Source: JBCBWG01 sp038523925 (GTDB lineage Bacteria; Pseudomonadota; Alphaproteobacteria; Rhizobiales; Hyphomicrobiaceae). From it: 64,000 nucleotides of DNA. This document shows positions 17,372 to 25,324 of the stretch, piece after piece. A program made the position numbers and the translations under genes. The stretch is taken from positions 195,314 to 259,313 of the forward strand of contig JBCBIY010000004.1 in assembly GCA_038523925.1 (NCBI GenBank), in the 5' to 3' direction. The first letter of the stretch is position 1; each line of letters begins with the position of its first letter. Under the pieces are notes generated by a model, which made no database searches, was not told the DNA's origin, and was given only the letters and a program-made list of their open reading frames with translations.

Positions 17372-17402
17372 GAATTCGGAATCGCCGGTTCCGCCTGAAT
17401 TC
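17372..17402. other. Imperfect dyad with flanking GAATTC in the glnK-tesB intergenic region
   Basis: GAATT-CGGAA-(7 nt)-TTCCG-CCT-GAATTC forms a nested inverted repeat about 35-65 bp upstream of the sigma54-like site. It could be an operator or a cruciform. No T tract follows, so it is not a terminator. Confidence 0.35.
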
Positions 17403-17498
17403 TAGGCGAGCCGGTTCGCAGAGTGCCTGCCTATAAGGCGAGCAAAATCAGAAAAATGCATAAAGAACAGGCAACGACTCTCGCCGCATCCCGACGCG

Positions 17499-18395
17499 CT
17501 ATCCGAGGCCGAAATCAGTCGAGCGCTGCCGCGTTAGGCCTTCCTGCGCGGTTGTCGCAACCAACACCCCTTCCCGCGTGTAGAGGCTGCCGCGGCAGAA
17601 GCCCCGCGCACCGCCGGCCGTCGGGCTGTCCTGGACATAGAGCAGCCACGCATCGAGCCGGAAGGGACGGTGGAGCCACATTGCGTGATCGAGGCTTGCA
17701 AGCTGAATGTCGGGATCAAACAGCAGCTTGCCGTGCGCAATGAGGGCGGTGTCGAGCAGCGTGAAGTCTGACGCGTAGGCCAGTGCTGCCTGATGCAGGC
17801 GCGCGTCGTCCGGCATCGGGCCGTTCGCCTTCAGCCAGACCGCCTGCGCCGGCTCTTTGATCTCGCGTGTCAGATAACGCTCGGGCGAAACGGGGCGCAT
17901 CTCAATCGGCCGCTCGCGAGACAGGTAGCCTCTGATTGCTTCTGGCAGTTTGTCGCCGAAGGCGTCGGCGAGTTCTCGTTCTGACTTGAGCGTCTCGGGC
18001 GCCGGGATGTCAGGCATCGCGGCCTGATGCTCAAAGCTCTCTTCGCGGCGATGGAACGACGCGCTCATCGAAAAGATCGCGCGCCCGTGCTGGATCGCTT
18101 TGACCCGCCGCGTCGTGAAGCTGCCGCCATCGCGAATGCGTTCGACATCGTAGACGATCGGCGCGTCCGGATCGCCGCCGAGCAGAAAGTAGGCGTGCAG
18201 GGAATGCACCGGCCGGTCCGGATCAACTGTCCGCAACGCCGCCATCAGAGCCTGGCCGAGCACCTGCCCGCCATAAACCCGCTTCCAGCCCGGCACACGC
18301 GTCGTCGAGCGGAAGAGGTTGTCTTCCAGCGGCTCGATGTCGAGCAGGTCGAGCAGGCCCTCTAGCGGCGTGTTGGCTTCGGCTGCTTGCGACAT
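17499..18395 (-). CDS. tesB: Acyl-CoA thioesterase II
   Basis: A 298-aa double-hotdog thioesterase that hydrolyses medium- and long-chain acyl-CoA. The N-terminal hotdog has VYGGQVLGQALMAA and HSLHAYFLLGGD. The C-terminal hotdog has LAYASDFTLLDT (active-site Asp), LASLDHAMWLHRPF (Ser in place of the Thr usual in E. coli TesB) and ATTAQEGLTR (active-site Gln). The start at 18395 was chosen because AGAGGGG lies 6 nt upstream; 18401 is in-frame but too close to it. It is divergent from the hydroxylase gene, so the two share a short regulatory region. Confidence 0.92.
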   Translation of the reverse strand: MSQAAEANTPLEGLLDLLDIEPLEDNLFRSTTRVPGWKRVYGGQVLGQALMAALRTVDPDRPVHSLHAYFLLGGDPDAPIVYDVERIRDGGSFTTRRVKAIQHGRAIFSMSASFHRREESFEHQAAMPDIPAPETLKSERELADAFGDKLPEAIRGYLSRERPIEMRPVSPERYLTREIKEPAQAVWLKANGPMPDDARLHQAALAYASDFTLLDTALIAHGKLLFDPDIQLASLDHAMWLHRPFRLDAWLLYVQDSPTAGGARGFCRGSLYTREGVLVATTAQEGLTRQRSTDFGLG

Positions 18396-18521
18396 TTGCA
18401 TCCCCTCTTCGTGCGCCGGCTGTCGCCTCTTGCGTTCCGGCGTATGCTGCATCGAAGCCAAACAACGGTTCGTCGTGGTCCACGATCTCGCCGGGCGCAA
18501 CGCATGTTAGGAGCTGTGGCG

Positions 18522-19763
18522 GTGGAAGGCGATCGTGTTGACATTGCGATCGGAGGCGCGGGCCTTGCCGGCAACCTCATGGCGCTGGCCCTCGCGCGCT
18601 GTCTGGGCGACGAGATTGCCATTGCCGTCATCGATCCGTCGCCGCGGTTTGGCGGCGTGCCCGGCGATCCGCGTGCGTCGACGATTTCTGCAAGCTCGCG
18701 CCAGTTGCTGGAGACGCTCGGGCTCTGGGACGATCTGGCCGATGACGCGCAGCCGATTACCGAGATCCGCTTAACCGACTCCGATCTTGATGACGGTGTC
18801 CGGCCCGTCGCGCTCGCCTACGAAAACAACGTGCCCGACCCGTTCTCAGATGAAACGGTTCCCGCAGCGCACATCGTCGAGAACAGCCGCCTTGCAAGTG
18901 TCATTCAGGCAGGGCTCGTCGCGGAGGCTGGCGTGACCCGTGTCGTCTCGACGATTGATTCCTTCGACCGCAACGGGGGCTTCGTTGGAATCGCGGCCGG
19001 GGATCGGACGATCAACGCATCGCTCCTGATCGCAGCCGACGGCCGGCGCTCGCGGCTCCGGTCGGGAGCCGGCATCAAGTCGGATGCGCGCGATCACGGG
19101 CAGACGGCGCTCGTCGCGATCGTCTCGCATGAGCTGCCGCACAATGGCGTCGCCGTGCAGCACTTCCTGCCGCAGGGACCGTTCGCCATCCTGCCGATGA
19201 CGGGCAACCGCAGTTGCGTCACCTGGACCGAAAACCGTCGCGTTGCGGCGCGGCTGCTGGGTGGCAGTGAAGCGGACCTGCTCGCGGCGTTGGAACTCAG
19301 GTTCGGTGCGCAACTGGGCGCGCTTGAGATTGTCGGCACGCACGGGTCGTTTCCTGTCGTCACGCAAGTTGCGCGCGCGTTCGTTGCCGAACGGTTTGCG
19401 CTCGTCGGGGATGCAGCCCGTTCCGTCCATCCGATCGCGGGCCAGGGCCTCAACCTCGCGATCCGCGATATCGCAGCGCTCACCGAATGCGTGACGGATG
19501 CCGCCCGCGCGGGCCTCGACCTCGCCGACAGCCAGGCGCTTGCCCGCTATCAGCGCTGGCGACGTTTCGACTCCGGCGTCTCCGCAATGATGTTTGCAGG
19601 GCTCAACCGCGTGTTCTCCGGCTCCAACCCGCTCGCCCGCTCAGCCCGCGGCGCCGGCATGGCCCTCATCGACCGCCTCCCCGCCCTCAAACGTCAACTC
19701 GTCTCCAACGCGGCCGGCCAACAAGGCAACCTCCCCAAACTTTTGAAGGGCGAGCTGGTCTAG
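18522..19763 (+). CDS. UbiH/UbiF/COQ6-family FAD-dependent hydroxylase
   Basis: A 413-aa flavoprotein monooxygenase of ubiquinone biosynthesis. Motifs are the dinucleotide-binding IAIGGAGLAGNLMALALAR, the mid-chain ADGRRSRLRSGAG, and ALVGDAARSVHPIAGQGLNL, which contacts FAD. GTG 18522 is preferred because GGAG lies 8 nt upstream; ATG 18504 in the same frame lacks a site. Alphaproteobacteria often use one or two broad-specificity members (UbiL/UbiM/UbiH), so which ring carbon is hydroxylated cannot be read from sequence. It is divergent from tesB. Tandem repeats begin directly after the stop. Confidence 0.88.
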   Translation: MEGDRVDIAIGGAGLAGNLMALALARCLGDEIAIAVIDPSPRFGGVPGDPRASTISASSRQLLETLGLWDDLADDAQPITEIRLTDSDLDDGVRPVALAYENNVPDPFSDETVPAAHIVENSRLASVIQAGLVAEAGVTRVVSTIDSFDRNGGFVGIAAGDRTINASLLIAADGRRSRLRSGAGIKSDARDHGQTALVAIVSHELPHNGVAVQHFLPQGPFAILPMTGNRSCVTWTENRRVAARLLGGSEADLLAALELRFGAQLGALEIVGTHGSFPVVTQVARAFVAERFALVGDAARSVHPIAGQGLNLAIRDIAALTECVTDAARAGLDLADSQALARYQRWRRFDSGVSAMMFAGLNRVFSGSNPLARSARGAGMALIDRLPALKRQLVSNAAGQQGNLPKLLKGELV

Positions 19764-19767
19764 GCGC

Positions 19768-20020
19768 CAAGCCCGAGGGAAGCGGGAGGGGTTGGCGCAG
19801 ACGATCGAGACGGCCGAAGCGGCCTGGCTTGGCTCTGTCCAAGCAGCCAAGACTACAATGCCAAAGTCTGTTGAACCACGACTCCCGCGTCGCCTTCCTC
19901 GGCCTTGTGCCGAGGATCCATCGTGCGGCTTGTCGTGCTTTCAAGGTGGATCGGTGAGGTGTGGCTATCGACGCGCGTACAAATCGCGGTGTTGGCCTTG
20001 GCAACCATTGACTCTCGGGA
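19768..20020. repeat. Intergenic repeat unit, copy 1 (~253 bp)
   Basis: First of two direct copies in the 504-bp gap between the hydroxylase gene and rimM. The unit starts AAGCCCGAGGG. It contains a dyad CTTGGCT-(10 nt)-AGCCAAG and a hairpin CCTCGG-CCTTGTG-CCGAGG, and ends near AAATCGCGGTGTTGGC. The hairpin with flanking ATCCA resembles dispersed palindromic repeats common in alphaproteobacterial intergenic DNA. No gene is supported inside; open frames here are short and Pro/Ser/Arg-rich. Confidence 0.8.
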
Positions 20021-20250
20021 CAAGCCCGAGGGGAGCGGGAGGGGTTGGCGCAGACGATCGAGATGGCCGAAGCGGCCTGGCTTGGCTCTGGCCAAGCAGC
20101 CAAGACTACAATGCCAAGCTAAGTTGAACCACGGCTCCAGCGTCGCCTTCCTCGGCATTGTGCCGAGGATCCATTGTGCGACTTACGGTGCCTTCGACGC
20201 GAGCCGGTTTGGTACGGCTATCGCCCCGCCCGCAAATCGCGGTGTCGGCG
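20021..20250. repeat. Intergenic repeat unit, copy 2 (~230 bp)
   Basis: Second direct copy, beginning AAGCCCGAGGG again, sharing long blocks with copy 1 (for example GTTGGCGCAGACGATCGAGA and ACTACAATGCCAA) and ending AAATCGCGGTGTCGGC. It is about 85-90% similar by eye over most of its length. It ends about 20 bp before the rimM stop, so it may form the 3' end of the ffh-rpsP-rimM transcript. Confidence 0.8.
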
Positions 20251-20267
20251 GGTGGCCGCAAGCTGCC

Positions 20268-20801
20268 CTAATCACCGGCATCTTCGGGGCGGGCGTCGGT
20301 GTAGGTGAGGGCGACGGTGCAGGTCCCGGCGTCGAGGTCGATGGCGGTGACGAAGGCGCCGTCGAGGGGGACGAACTCGGTATCGCGGCCGTCGGTGCGG
20401 CGGTATTCGATGAGGTCGCCGGCGCCGAAATTCTGGATCGCCACGACTTGGCCAAGCTGCTTGCCGTCCTGATCGTTCACCGTCAGCCCGACAAGATCGG
20501 CGTGGTAGACCTCATCATCGTCCGGCTCAGGCAACAGATCGCGTGCCACGTAAAGCTCGGTGCCGCGGAGCGCATCGGCGGCATTGCGATCGCCGATGCC
20601 GGAGATGCGCGCGATCAGGCCCTTCTTCGTTGCGCCGCGGATGGTGAGCGGGAACGTCCGGCGGCCGTCGGATGAGGTCAGAGGCCCGTAGGACGCAATG
20701 TCTTCCGGCACCTCGCAGTACGAGCGGACAATGACCTCGCCGCGCACGCCGTGCACGGTCGAGATCACGCCAAGCAGAACGCGGGCAGCTTCATCGGTCA
20801 T
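20268..20801 (-). CDS. rimM: Ribosome maturation factor RimM
   Basis: A 177-aa 16S rRNA processing factor that binds S19 and assists 30S head assembly. The N-terminal RimM domain begins VLLGVISTVHGVRGEVIVRSY, and the C-terminal PRC-barrel contains YHADLVGLTVND and the family AIQNFGAGDLIEYR. It lies 30 bp downstream of rpsP, as in most bacteria. The next expected gene, trmD, is absent and is found about 10 kb away at 30427-31176. A repeat pair follows instead. Confidence 0.95.
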   Translation of the reverse strand: MTDEAARVLLGVISTVHGVRGEVIVRSYCEVPEDIASYGPLTSSDGRRTFPLTIRGATKKGLIARISGIGDRNAADALRGTELYVARDLLPEPDDDEVYHADLVGLTVNDQDGKQLGQVVAIQNFGAGDLIEYRRTDGRDTEFVPLDGAFVTAIDLDAGTCTVALTYTDARPEDAGD

Positions 20802-20831
20802 GACCCCGCCCGTCGCTTGCTATGCGGGCCG

Positions 20832-21239
20832 CTACTCGGCGGCGGCTTCAGCACCTTCGCCCTCACTGCCCTCAGCCGCCGCTTCAGCCTCGGCGGCTTC
20901 CTTGGCCTTTTCGGCAGCTTCGGCTTCGCGCTCCTGACGCTTCTTGCCGGGCAGCGCCTTGTTCGGGTTGTTGCGCGCGTCGCGTTTCATAAGCCCGGCC
21001 GCATCGAGGAACCGCGCGACACGGTCTGTCGGTTGCGCACCGACGCTCAGCCAATGCTTGCAGCGCTCTTCGTTGAGCTTCACGCGGTCCGGATGATCCT
21101 TCGTCAGCATCGGATTGTACGAGCCCACGCGCTCGATGTAGCGGCCGTCGCGCGGCGACGTCGCGGGGGCGACGACGATGTAATAGTAGGGCCGCTTCTT
21201 TGAGCCGCCGCGTGCGAGACGGATTTTCGTGACTGCCAT
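20832..21239 (-). CDS. rpsP: 30S ribosomal protein S16, C-terminally extended
   Basis: A 135-aa S16. The first ~82 residues are canonical (VTKIRLARGGSKKRPYYYIV, then GRYIERVGSYNPM). The last ~40 form an Ala/Glu-rich tail (EREAEAAEKAKEAAEAEAAA and on) predicted to be helical and acidic. Such tails are common in alphaproteobacterial S16. GAAGGAG lies 7 nt before the ATG at 21239. It is preceded by two GNAT genes rather than directly by ffh. Confidence 0.95.
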   Translation of the reverse strand: MAVTKIRLARGGSKKRPYYYIVVAPATSPRDGRYIERVGSYNPMLTKDHPDRVKLNEERCKHWLSVGAQPTDRVARFLDAAGLMKRDARNNPNKALPGKKRQEREAEAAEKAKEAAEAEAAAEGSEGEGAEAAAE

Positions 21240-21270
21240 GAAATGCTCCTTCGAGATGCAGTGTTCGTGA

Positions 21271-21798
21271 TTAGTGACGTTGGTCGGGCGCCGGGTGGCG
21301 CCAGATTTCGCGCGGCTCTCCGCCCAGTTGGGCGTTGCCGTCGTGCGTTGCGCCAAGCCGCTTGGCGACCCCGCGGGATCCGGTGTTGTCCGGGTGGATC
21401 AGGCTGATCAGGCGATCGTGGCCCGCGCCGTGAGCCCAGATGCGCATGGCGGTTGCGGCCTCGGTCGCAAACCCCTGGCCCTCGGAGCCGGCGAACAGCG
21501 ACCAAAACAACTCGGGCTCGGGCTGAGACGGCGGCTGCCACAGGCCGGTCATGCCGATGGCGGTGTCGTCATCGCGGGCGGCGATTGCCACGCCGCCAAA
21601 GCCGAGCAAGGCCCAGTCGCCGGATTGTGCCGCCATCATCGCCCAAGCCGCAGCGCGATCCGCCCGCGCGCCGCCGCGATACCGCGCGCGTTCTTCATCC
21701 ATCGCAAAGACGGCGAGGGCATCGAAGTCAGCCGGCCGCCATGCGCGCAGCCGCAGCCGGTCGGTTTCGATCGTTGGGATGTCGACTGTTACGCTCAC
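21271..21798 (-). CDS. RimJ/RimL-type GNAT acetyltransferase (second of a tandem pair)
   Basis: A 175-aa GNAT with the RimJ/RimL beginning IETDRLRLRAWRPADFDAL, the acetyl-CoA motif ELFWSLFAGSEGQGFATEAA and the C-terminal LISLIHPDNTGSRGVAKRLG. It is clearly paralogous to its upstream neighbour (shared RLRLR-W, ARYRGGA, GYATEAA/GFATEAA and IHPDNT). It overlaps that gene by 4 bp (21795-21798) and sits 31 bp before rpsP. Because it lies inside a ribosomal/SRP operon, N-terminal acetylation of a ribosomal protein is an attractive but unproven role. Confidence 0.88.
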   Translation of the reverse strand: MSVTVDIPTIETDRLRLRAWRPADFDALAVFAMDEERARYRGGARADRAAAWAMMAAQSGDWALLGFGGVAIAARDDDTAIGMTGLWQPPSQPEPELFWSLFAGSEGQGFATEAATAMRIWAHGAGHDRLISLIHPDNTGSRGVAKRLGATHDGNAQLGGEPREIWRHPAPDQRH

Positions 21799-22316
21799 GC
21801 AGCGGCGGCTCCGAGCAGGTCTGGGTGACGGTAAGTGTTGAACATCTCACCGGCGTGCGGAAGCTCGCCTTCACGCGCGGCGCCCAGCCGCTCCGCGACT
21901 TTGATCGAAGGCGTGTTGTCCGGATGGATCATGCTGAACAGGGGCGAGAGGCCGAGGTCGTGCGCGGCCCATTGGCGAACGCGCGTCGCGGCTTCCGTGG
22001 CGTAGCCGTTGCCGTGCGCCGCGCCGAACAGGCTGTAGGAGAGTTCGGGCTCGTCCCATTCAAGCGGATGCCAGAGACCAGAGTAGCCGAAGACGTCACC
22101 GGTCTGCCGGTCGGTGATCGCGAAGACGCCGTAGCCGCGCAGGTCCCACTGGCCGAGCTGGGCGCACATGAAGTCCCAGGCTTCGTCGCGGGACGACTTC
22201 GCGCCGCCGCGATACCGCGCCAACGCGCTGTCCATCAGGAATGCGGCCAGCGGCTCGAAGTCGCCGTGCTGCCACGTGCGCAAGCGGAGCCGGTCTGTCG
22301 TTAGCTCGACGCTCAT
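21795..22316 (-). CDS. RimJ/RimL-type GNAT acetyltransferase (first of a tandem pair)
   Basis: A 173-aa GNAT beginning LTTDRLRLRTWQHGDFEPLA, with acetyl-CoA motif ELSYSLFGAAHGNGYATEAA and the C-terminal FSMIHPDNTPSIKVAERLG. It overlaps the ffh stop by 4 bp and its paralogue by 4 bp, so all three are translationally coupled. Divergence between the two copies, about half identical by eye, argues for an old duplication with separate substrates rather than a recent one. Confidence 0.88.
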   Translation of the reverse strand: MSVELTTDRLRLRTWQHGDFEPLAAFLMDSALARYRGGAKSSRDEAWDFMCAQLGQWDLRGYGVFAITDRQTGDVFGYSGLWHPLEWDEPELSYSLFGAAHGNGYATEAATRVRQWAAHDLGLSPLFSMIHPDNTPSIKVAERLGAAREGELPHAGEMFNTYRHPDLLGAAAA

Positions 22317-23887
22317 TTGCGCTTCTTCTTCTTGCGATTCTTGGTGGCGCTGGGGCCCCCGAGCCCGGGTAGGCCGGGGCCGCCGAGACCAGGCAGCGGG
22401 CCACCGCCGAGACCCGGAAGGCCCGGTGGCATCGCGCCACCACCCGGCATCCCGCCACCAAGTCCAGGCGGTAGTGCACCGCCTTTCGCGGCGGCCTTCG
22501 CCTGCTCGAGCATCTCCGGTGTCGGCTCGGGCATGCCGCCGCCGCCCATGCCACCAAGGCCGCCCATCATGCGCGACATCAGGCCTTTGTTCTTGCCCAT
22601 CTGCTTCATCATGTCGGCCATCTGCCGGTGCATCTTGAGCACCTTGTTGACCTCGGCGACGTGCGTTCCGGACCCCTTCGCGATCCGGCGGCGACGCTTG
22701 CCATCGATGAGCTTCGGGCTCGCGCGCTCCTTCTTCGTCATCGACGAGATGATCGCGGTCTGGCGGCGAATGACCTTGTCGTCGATACCGGCCGCCTGCA
22801 TCTGGTCGCGGACCTTCGCGCCACCGCCGAGCATGCCCATCACGCCGCCCATACCGCCAAGCTTCTCCATCTGGCGGAGCTGATCGGACATATCGTTGAG
22901 GTCGAAGCTGCCCTTCTGCAGCTTCTCGGCCATCTTCTGCGCCTTCTCGGCGTCGATGGTCTCTGCAGCTTTCTCGACGAGGCTGACGATGTCGCCCATG
23001 CCGAGGATGCGGTTGGCAATGCGGTCGGGGTGGAACTCTTCAAGCGCGTCCCACTTCTCGCCGACGCCGATGAGCTTGATCGGCTTGCCGGTGACAGCGC
23101 GCATTGAAAGCGCAGCGCCGCCGCGGCCGTCGCCGTCGACGCGGGTGAGCACGATGCCGGTGAGGCTGAGGCGCTGGTCGAAGGCTTTGGCAGTGTTGAC
23201 GGCGTCTTGCCCGGTGAGGCTGTCGGCGACGAGAAGCACTTCATGCGGGGTCGTCGCGGCCTCGATTTCTGAGGCCTCAGTCATCATCGCTTCGTCGACC
23301 GTCGTGCGGCCGGCGGTGTCGAGCATGACGACGTCGTAGCCGCCGAGGCGGGCGGCATCCATTGCGCGCTTTGCGATCTGCACCGGCGTTTGACCGGCGA
23401 CGATCGGGAGCGTCGCGACGTCTGTTTGTTCGCCGAGGACCCGGAGCTGCTCCTGCGCTGCTGGCCGCCGCGTATCGAGCGAGGCCATCAGGACCTTCTT
23501 CTTTTCGCGGTCCGTCAGGCGCTTTGCGATCTTCGCGGTCGTCGTCGTTTTACCGGAGCCCTGCAACCCGACCATCAGGATCGGCAACGGTGGCGTGGCC
23601 GCGAGATCGATCGTCTGGGCCTCCGAGCCCAGCATGCGGATCAGTTCATCGTTGACGATCTTGATGACCATCTGGCCGGGCGTGATGGATTTCACGACCT
23701 CTTGGCCGACGGCCTTTTCTTTCACGGCATCGGTGAATTTGCGGACGACTTCGAGCGCGACATCGGCCTCGAGCAAGGCGCGTCGCACCTCGCGCATGGC
23801 CTCGGCGACATCACTGTCGGTCAGCGCGCCGCGCTTGGTCAGCTTGTCGAATATGCCCGAAAGCCGGTCTGACAGCGTATCGAACAT
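22313..23887 (-). CDS. ffh: Signal recognition particle protein Ffh
   Basis: A 524-aa SRP GTPase that targets nascent inner-membrane proteins with 4.5S RNA. It has the N domain (MFDTLSDRLSGIFDKLTKRG), G1 GLQGSGKTTTTAKIAKRL (residues 108-125), G3 LDTAGR and G4 TRVDGD. The M domain contains the signature RIAKGSGTHVAEVNKVLK. The start at 23887 gives the canonical N-terminus. The Met-rich M domain is followed by about 75 extra residues rich in Gly, Pro and Leu (GGALPPGLGGGMPGG, later GLPGLGGP) ending in a basic KNRKKKKRK. Such tails occur in alphaproteobacteria, but this is long. Confidence 0.96.
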   Translation of the reverse strand: MFDTLSDRLSGIFDKLTKRGALTDSDVAEAMREVRRALLEADVALEVVRKFTDAVKEKAVGQEVVKSITPGQMVIKIVNDELIRMLGSEAQTIDLAATPPLPILMVGLQGSGKTTTTAKIAKRLTDREKKKVLMASLDTRRPAAQEQLRVLGEQTDVATLPIVAGQTPVQIAKRAMDAARLGGYDVVMLDTAGRTTVDEAMMTEASEIEAATTPHEVLLVADSLTGQDAVNTAKAFDQRLSLTGIVLTRVDGDGRGGAALSMRAVTGKPIKLIGVGEKWDALEEFHPDRIANRILGMGDIVSLVEKAAETIDAEKAQKMAEKLQKGSFDLNDMSDQLRQMEKLGGMGGVMGMLGGGAKVRDQMQAAGIDDKVIRRQTAIISSMTKKERASPKLIDGKRRRRIAKGSGTHVAEVNKVLKMHRQMADMMKQMGKNKGLMSRMMGGLGGMGGGGMPEPTPEMLEQAKAAAKGGALPPGLGGGMPGGGAMPPGLPGLGGGPLPGLGGPGLPGLGGPSATKNRKKKKRK

Positions 23888-24108
23888 GCCACTCCTCACA
23901 TCGCCTGCTGCGCCGCATCGCGTGATGCGCGCGCCGAAACCGGGTTGCCCAAAGCCAAAAGCACCCATGGGCGCAACGCGCTGATGGGTGTTGACGCCTG
24001 CTCTGCCTAACGTGGCATCGCAGGTCGCGGCTCGGGAGGTCGGCCGGTTAGATTTCGGGCGTTATGTGCCGGGCGCGGCACCAAGTCAATTGCGACGGCC
24101 AGCTGGGA

Positions 24109-24510
24109 TCAGCGCGCCGTGGCCGGCACGAAAGCGAAAGCGTTCGAGCGGAATGTCGGCCCGCGCGGCGTCGCATAGTCGCTGACGTCTTCGCCAGAAA
24201 GGCGCCGGCGGAGTTCGCCGAGGCTGTAGTCCGCCAAAGCCAAATGGCGTGCGGCAACGGCCTGTCGCGCGGCGGTGGCTTCAAGGGCTGTGCTGAGATC
24301 GTCGCGCACCGCTCTTAGCGCCGCCCATTGGCCATCGACGCCGGATGCACGCGCCGGCAATTCGATGAAGCGCTGAAGGGGCGCCGGCCGTGGCTTGGTC
24401 CAATCGGACAGTTTGCCGATGGCCCGGTTTGCAGTTTCAGCAAGGCTTTGCGCAAACTCGACCAGTCCAAAGCTCGGCCTGCGATCAGCGATTTGAAGCG
24501 AGATTGCCAT
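24109..24510 (-). CDS. Hypothetical protein of 133 aa
   Basis: Not recognised. The frame beginning MAISLQIADRRPSFGLVEFA has protein-like composition, with Ala-rich amphipathic stretches (RDDLSTALEATAARQAVAAR). It fills the gap between ffh and the DUF1287 gene. There is no good Shine-Dalgarno before 24510 and no homologous motif. A plus-strand alternative at 24064-24318 is less protein-like. Kept as a weak call. Confidence 0.4.
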   Translation of the reverse strand: MAISLQIADRRPSFGLVEFAQSLAETANRAIGKLSDWTKPRPAPLQRFIELPARASGVDGQWAALRAVRDDLSTALEATAARQAVAARHLALADYSLGELRRRLSGEDVSDYATPRGPTFRSNAFAFVPATAR

Positions 24511-24626
24511 GCGGCGACCATTCAGTCGGAAGAGTTAAAGAACTCTGAATGGTTTTAATGCCGCTGTATAGAGACGATAAAATGCGCCGCGCGGAGAATA
24601 TTTCGGAGGGTTAAGCCGCCGTCATC

Positions 24627-25220
24627 TCAGCGGTATCGGTAATGGCCGGTGATTTTCTCGGCGAACAACCAATTCTCAAGTTGCACGCCGAAGCCGCGGT
24701 TGTGGATGACCAGCGGTGTCCCGTCGGAAGCCTTCTGCTCGGAGACAATCGCGATATGTGTCTTCGAGAAGGTCCCGTCCGGCATGTAATAGGTCACCAG
24801 GTCACCGGGCTTATAATTATTCGGGTTTTTCGTGACCTTCAAAGACGTCCCGTGGCGCTTGAAAAACTTCCGCAGCACATTTACGCGCCGATGGTCGATA
24901 TTCCGGTCGCCGCTACCGACGCGGGCTTTGTGGACTTTAACCTGCAGGTCAATGCCGAGTTTTCGGTAGGCGCGGACAACAACGTCCGTACAAACACCGG
25001 TGTACCAAGGCACGTCGCCGCCCGGATATTTGAGCTTCACATAAGCCGGATTGTAAATCACCGGGACCCAGCGCTGGGCCGATGCAGCGCGCGCGAGCTT
25101 TTGGCCGAATGCCGGTTCAGCGGCGCTCTTTGCAGCAGCCTTCGTGACAGGCGCTGGCAGCAGCAACAGTGCAAGCGTGAGGCTGAAAAGTGTGGCGGGC
25201 GTGAGCGATCGTGTCTGCAT
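24627..25220 (-). CDS. Exported DUF1287 protein (putative Cys-His hydrolase)
   Basis: A 197-aa secreted protein with signal peptide LTPATLFSLTLALLLLPAP. The DUF1287 domain follows: DVPWYTGVCTDVVVRAYRKL, ARVGSGDRNIDHRRVNVLR, PGDLVTYYMPDG, THIAIVSEQ and LVIHNRGFGVQLE, ending in GHYRYR. The invariant Cys (in GVCTDV), His (in THIAIV) and Asn (in IHNRG) resemble an NlpC/P60-type triad, so a periplasmic peptidase or amidase is plausible; this is inference. The start at 25220 (MQTRSLTP) begins the signal peptide. It is next to a longer paralogue. Confidence 0.82.
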   Translation of the reverse strand: MQTRSLTPATLFSLTLALLLLPAPVTKAAAKSAAEPAFGQKLARAASAQRWVPVIYNPAYVKLKYPGGDVPWYTGVCTDVVVRAYRKLGIDLQVKVHKARVGSGDRNIDHRRVNVLRKFFKRHGTSLKVTKNPNNYKPGDLVTYYMPDGTFSKTHIAIVSEQKASDGTPLVIHNRGFGVQLENWLFAEKITGHYRYR

Positions 25221-25324
25221 GGCGCAGATATGGGCGTCTCGCGTGCCGAAAACAGGACGGACGCGATGCCACTCGCGGAACAACTGCTTTTGGCCGCGCG
25301 CTGACAGTGCTTGGCCTGCGTGGC

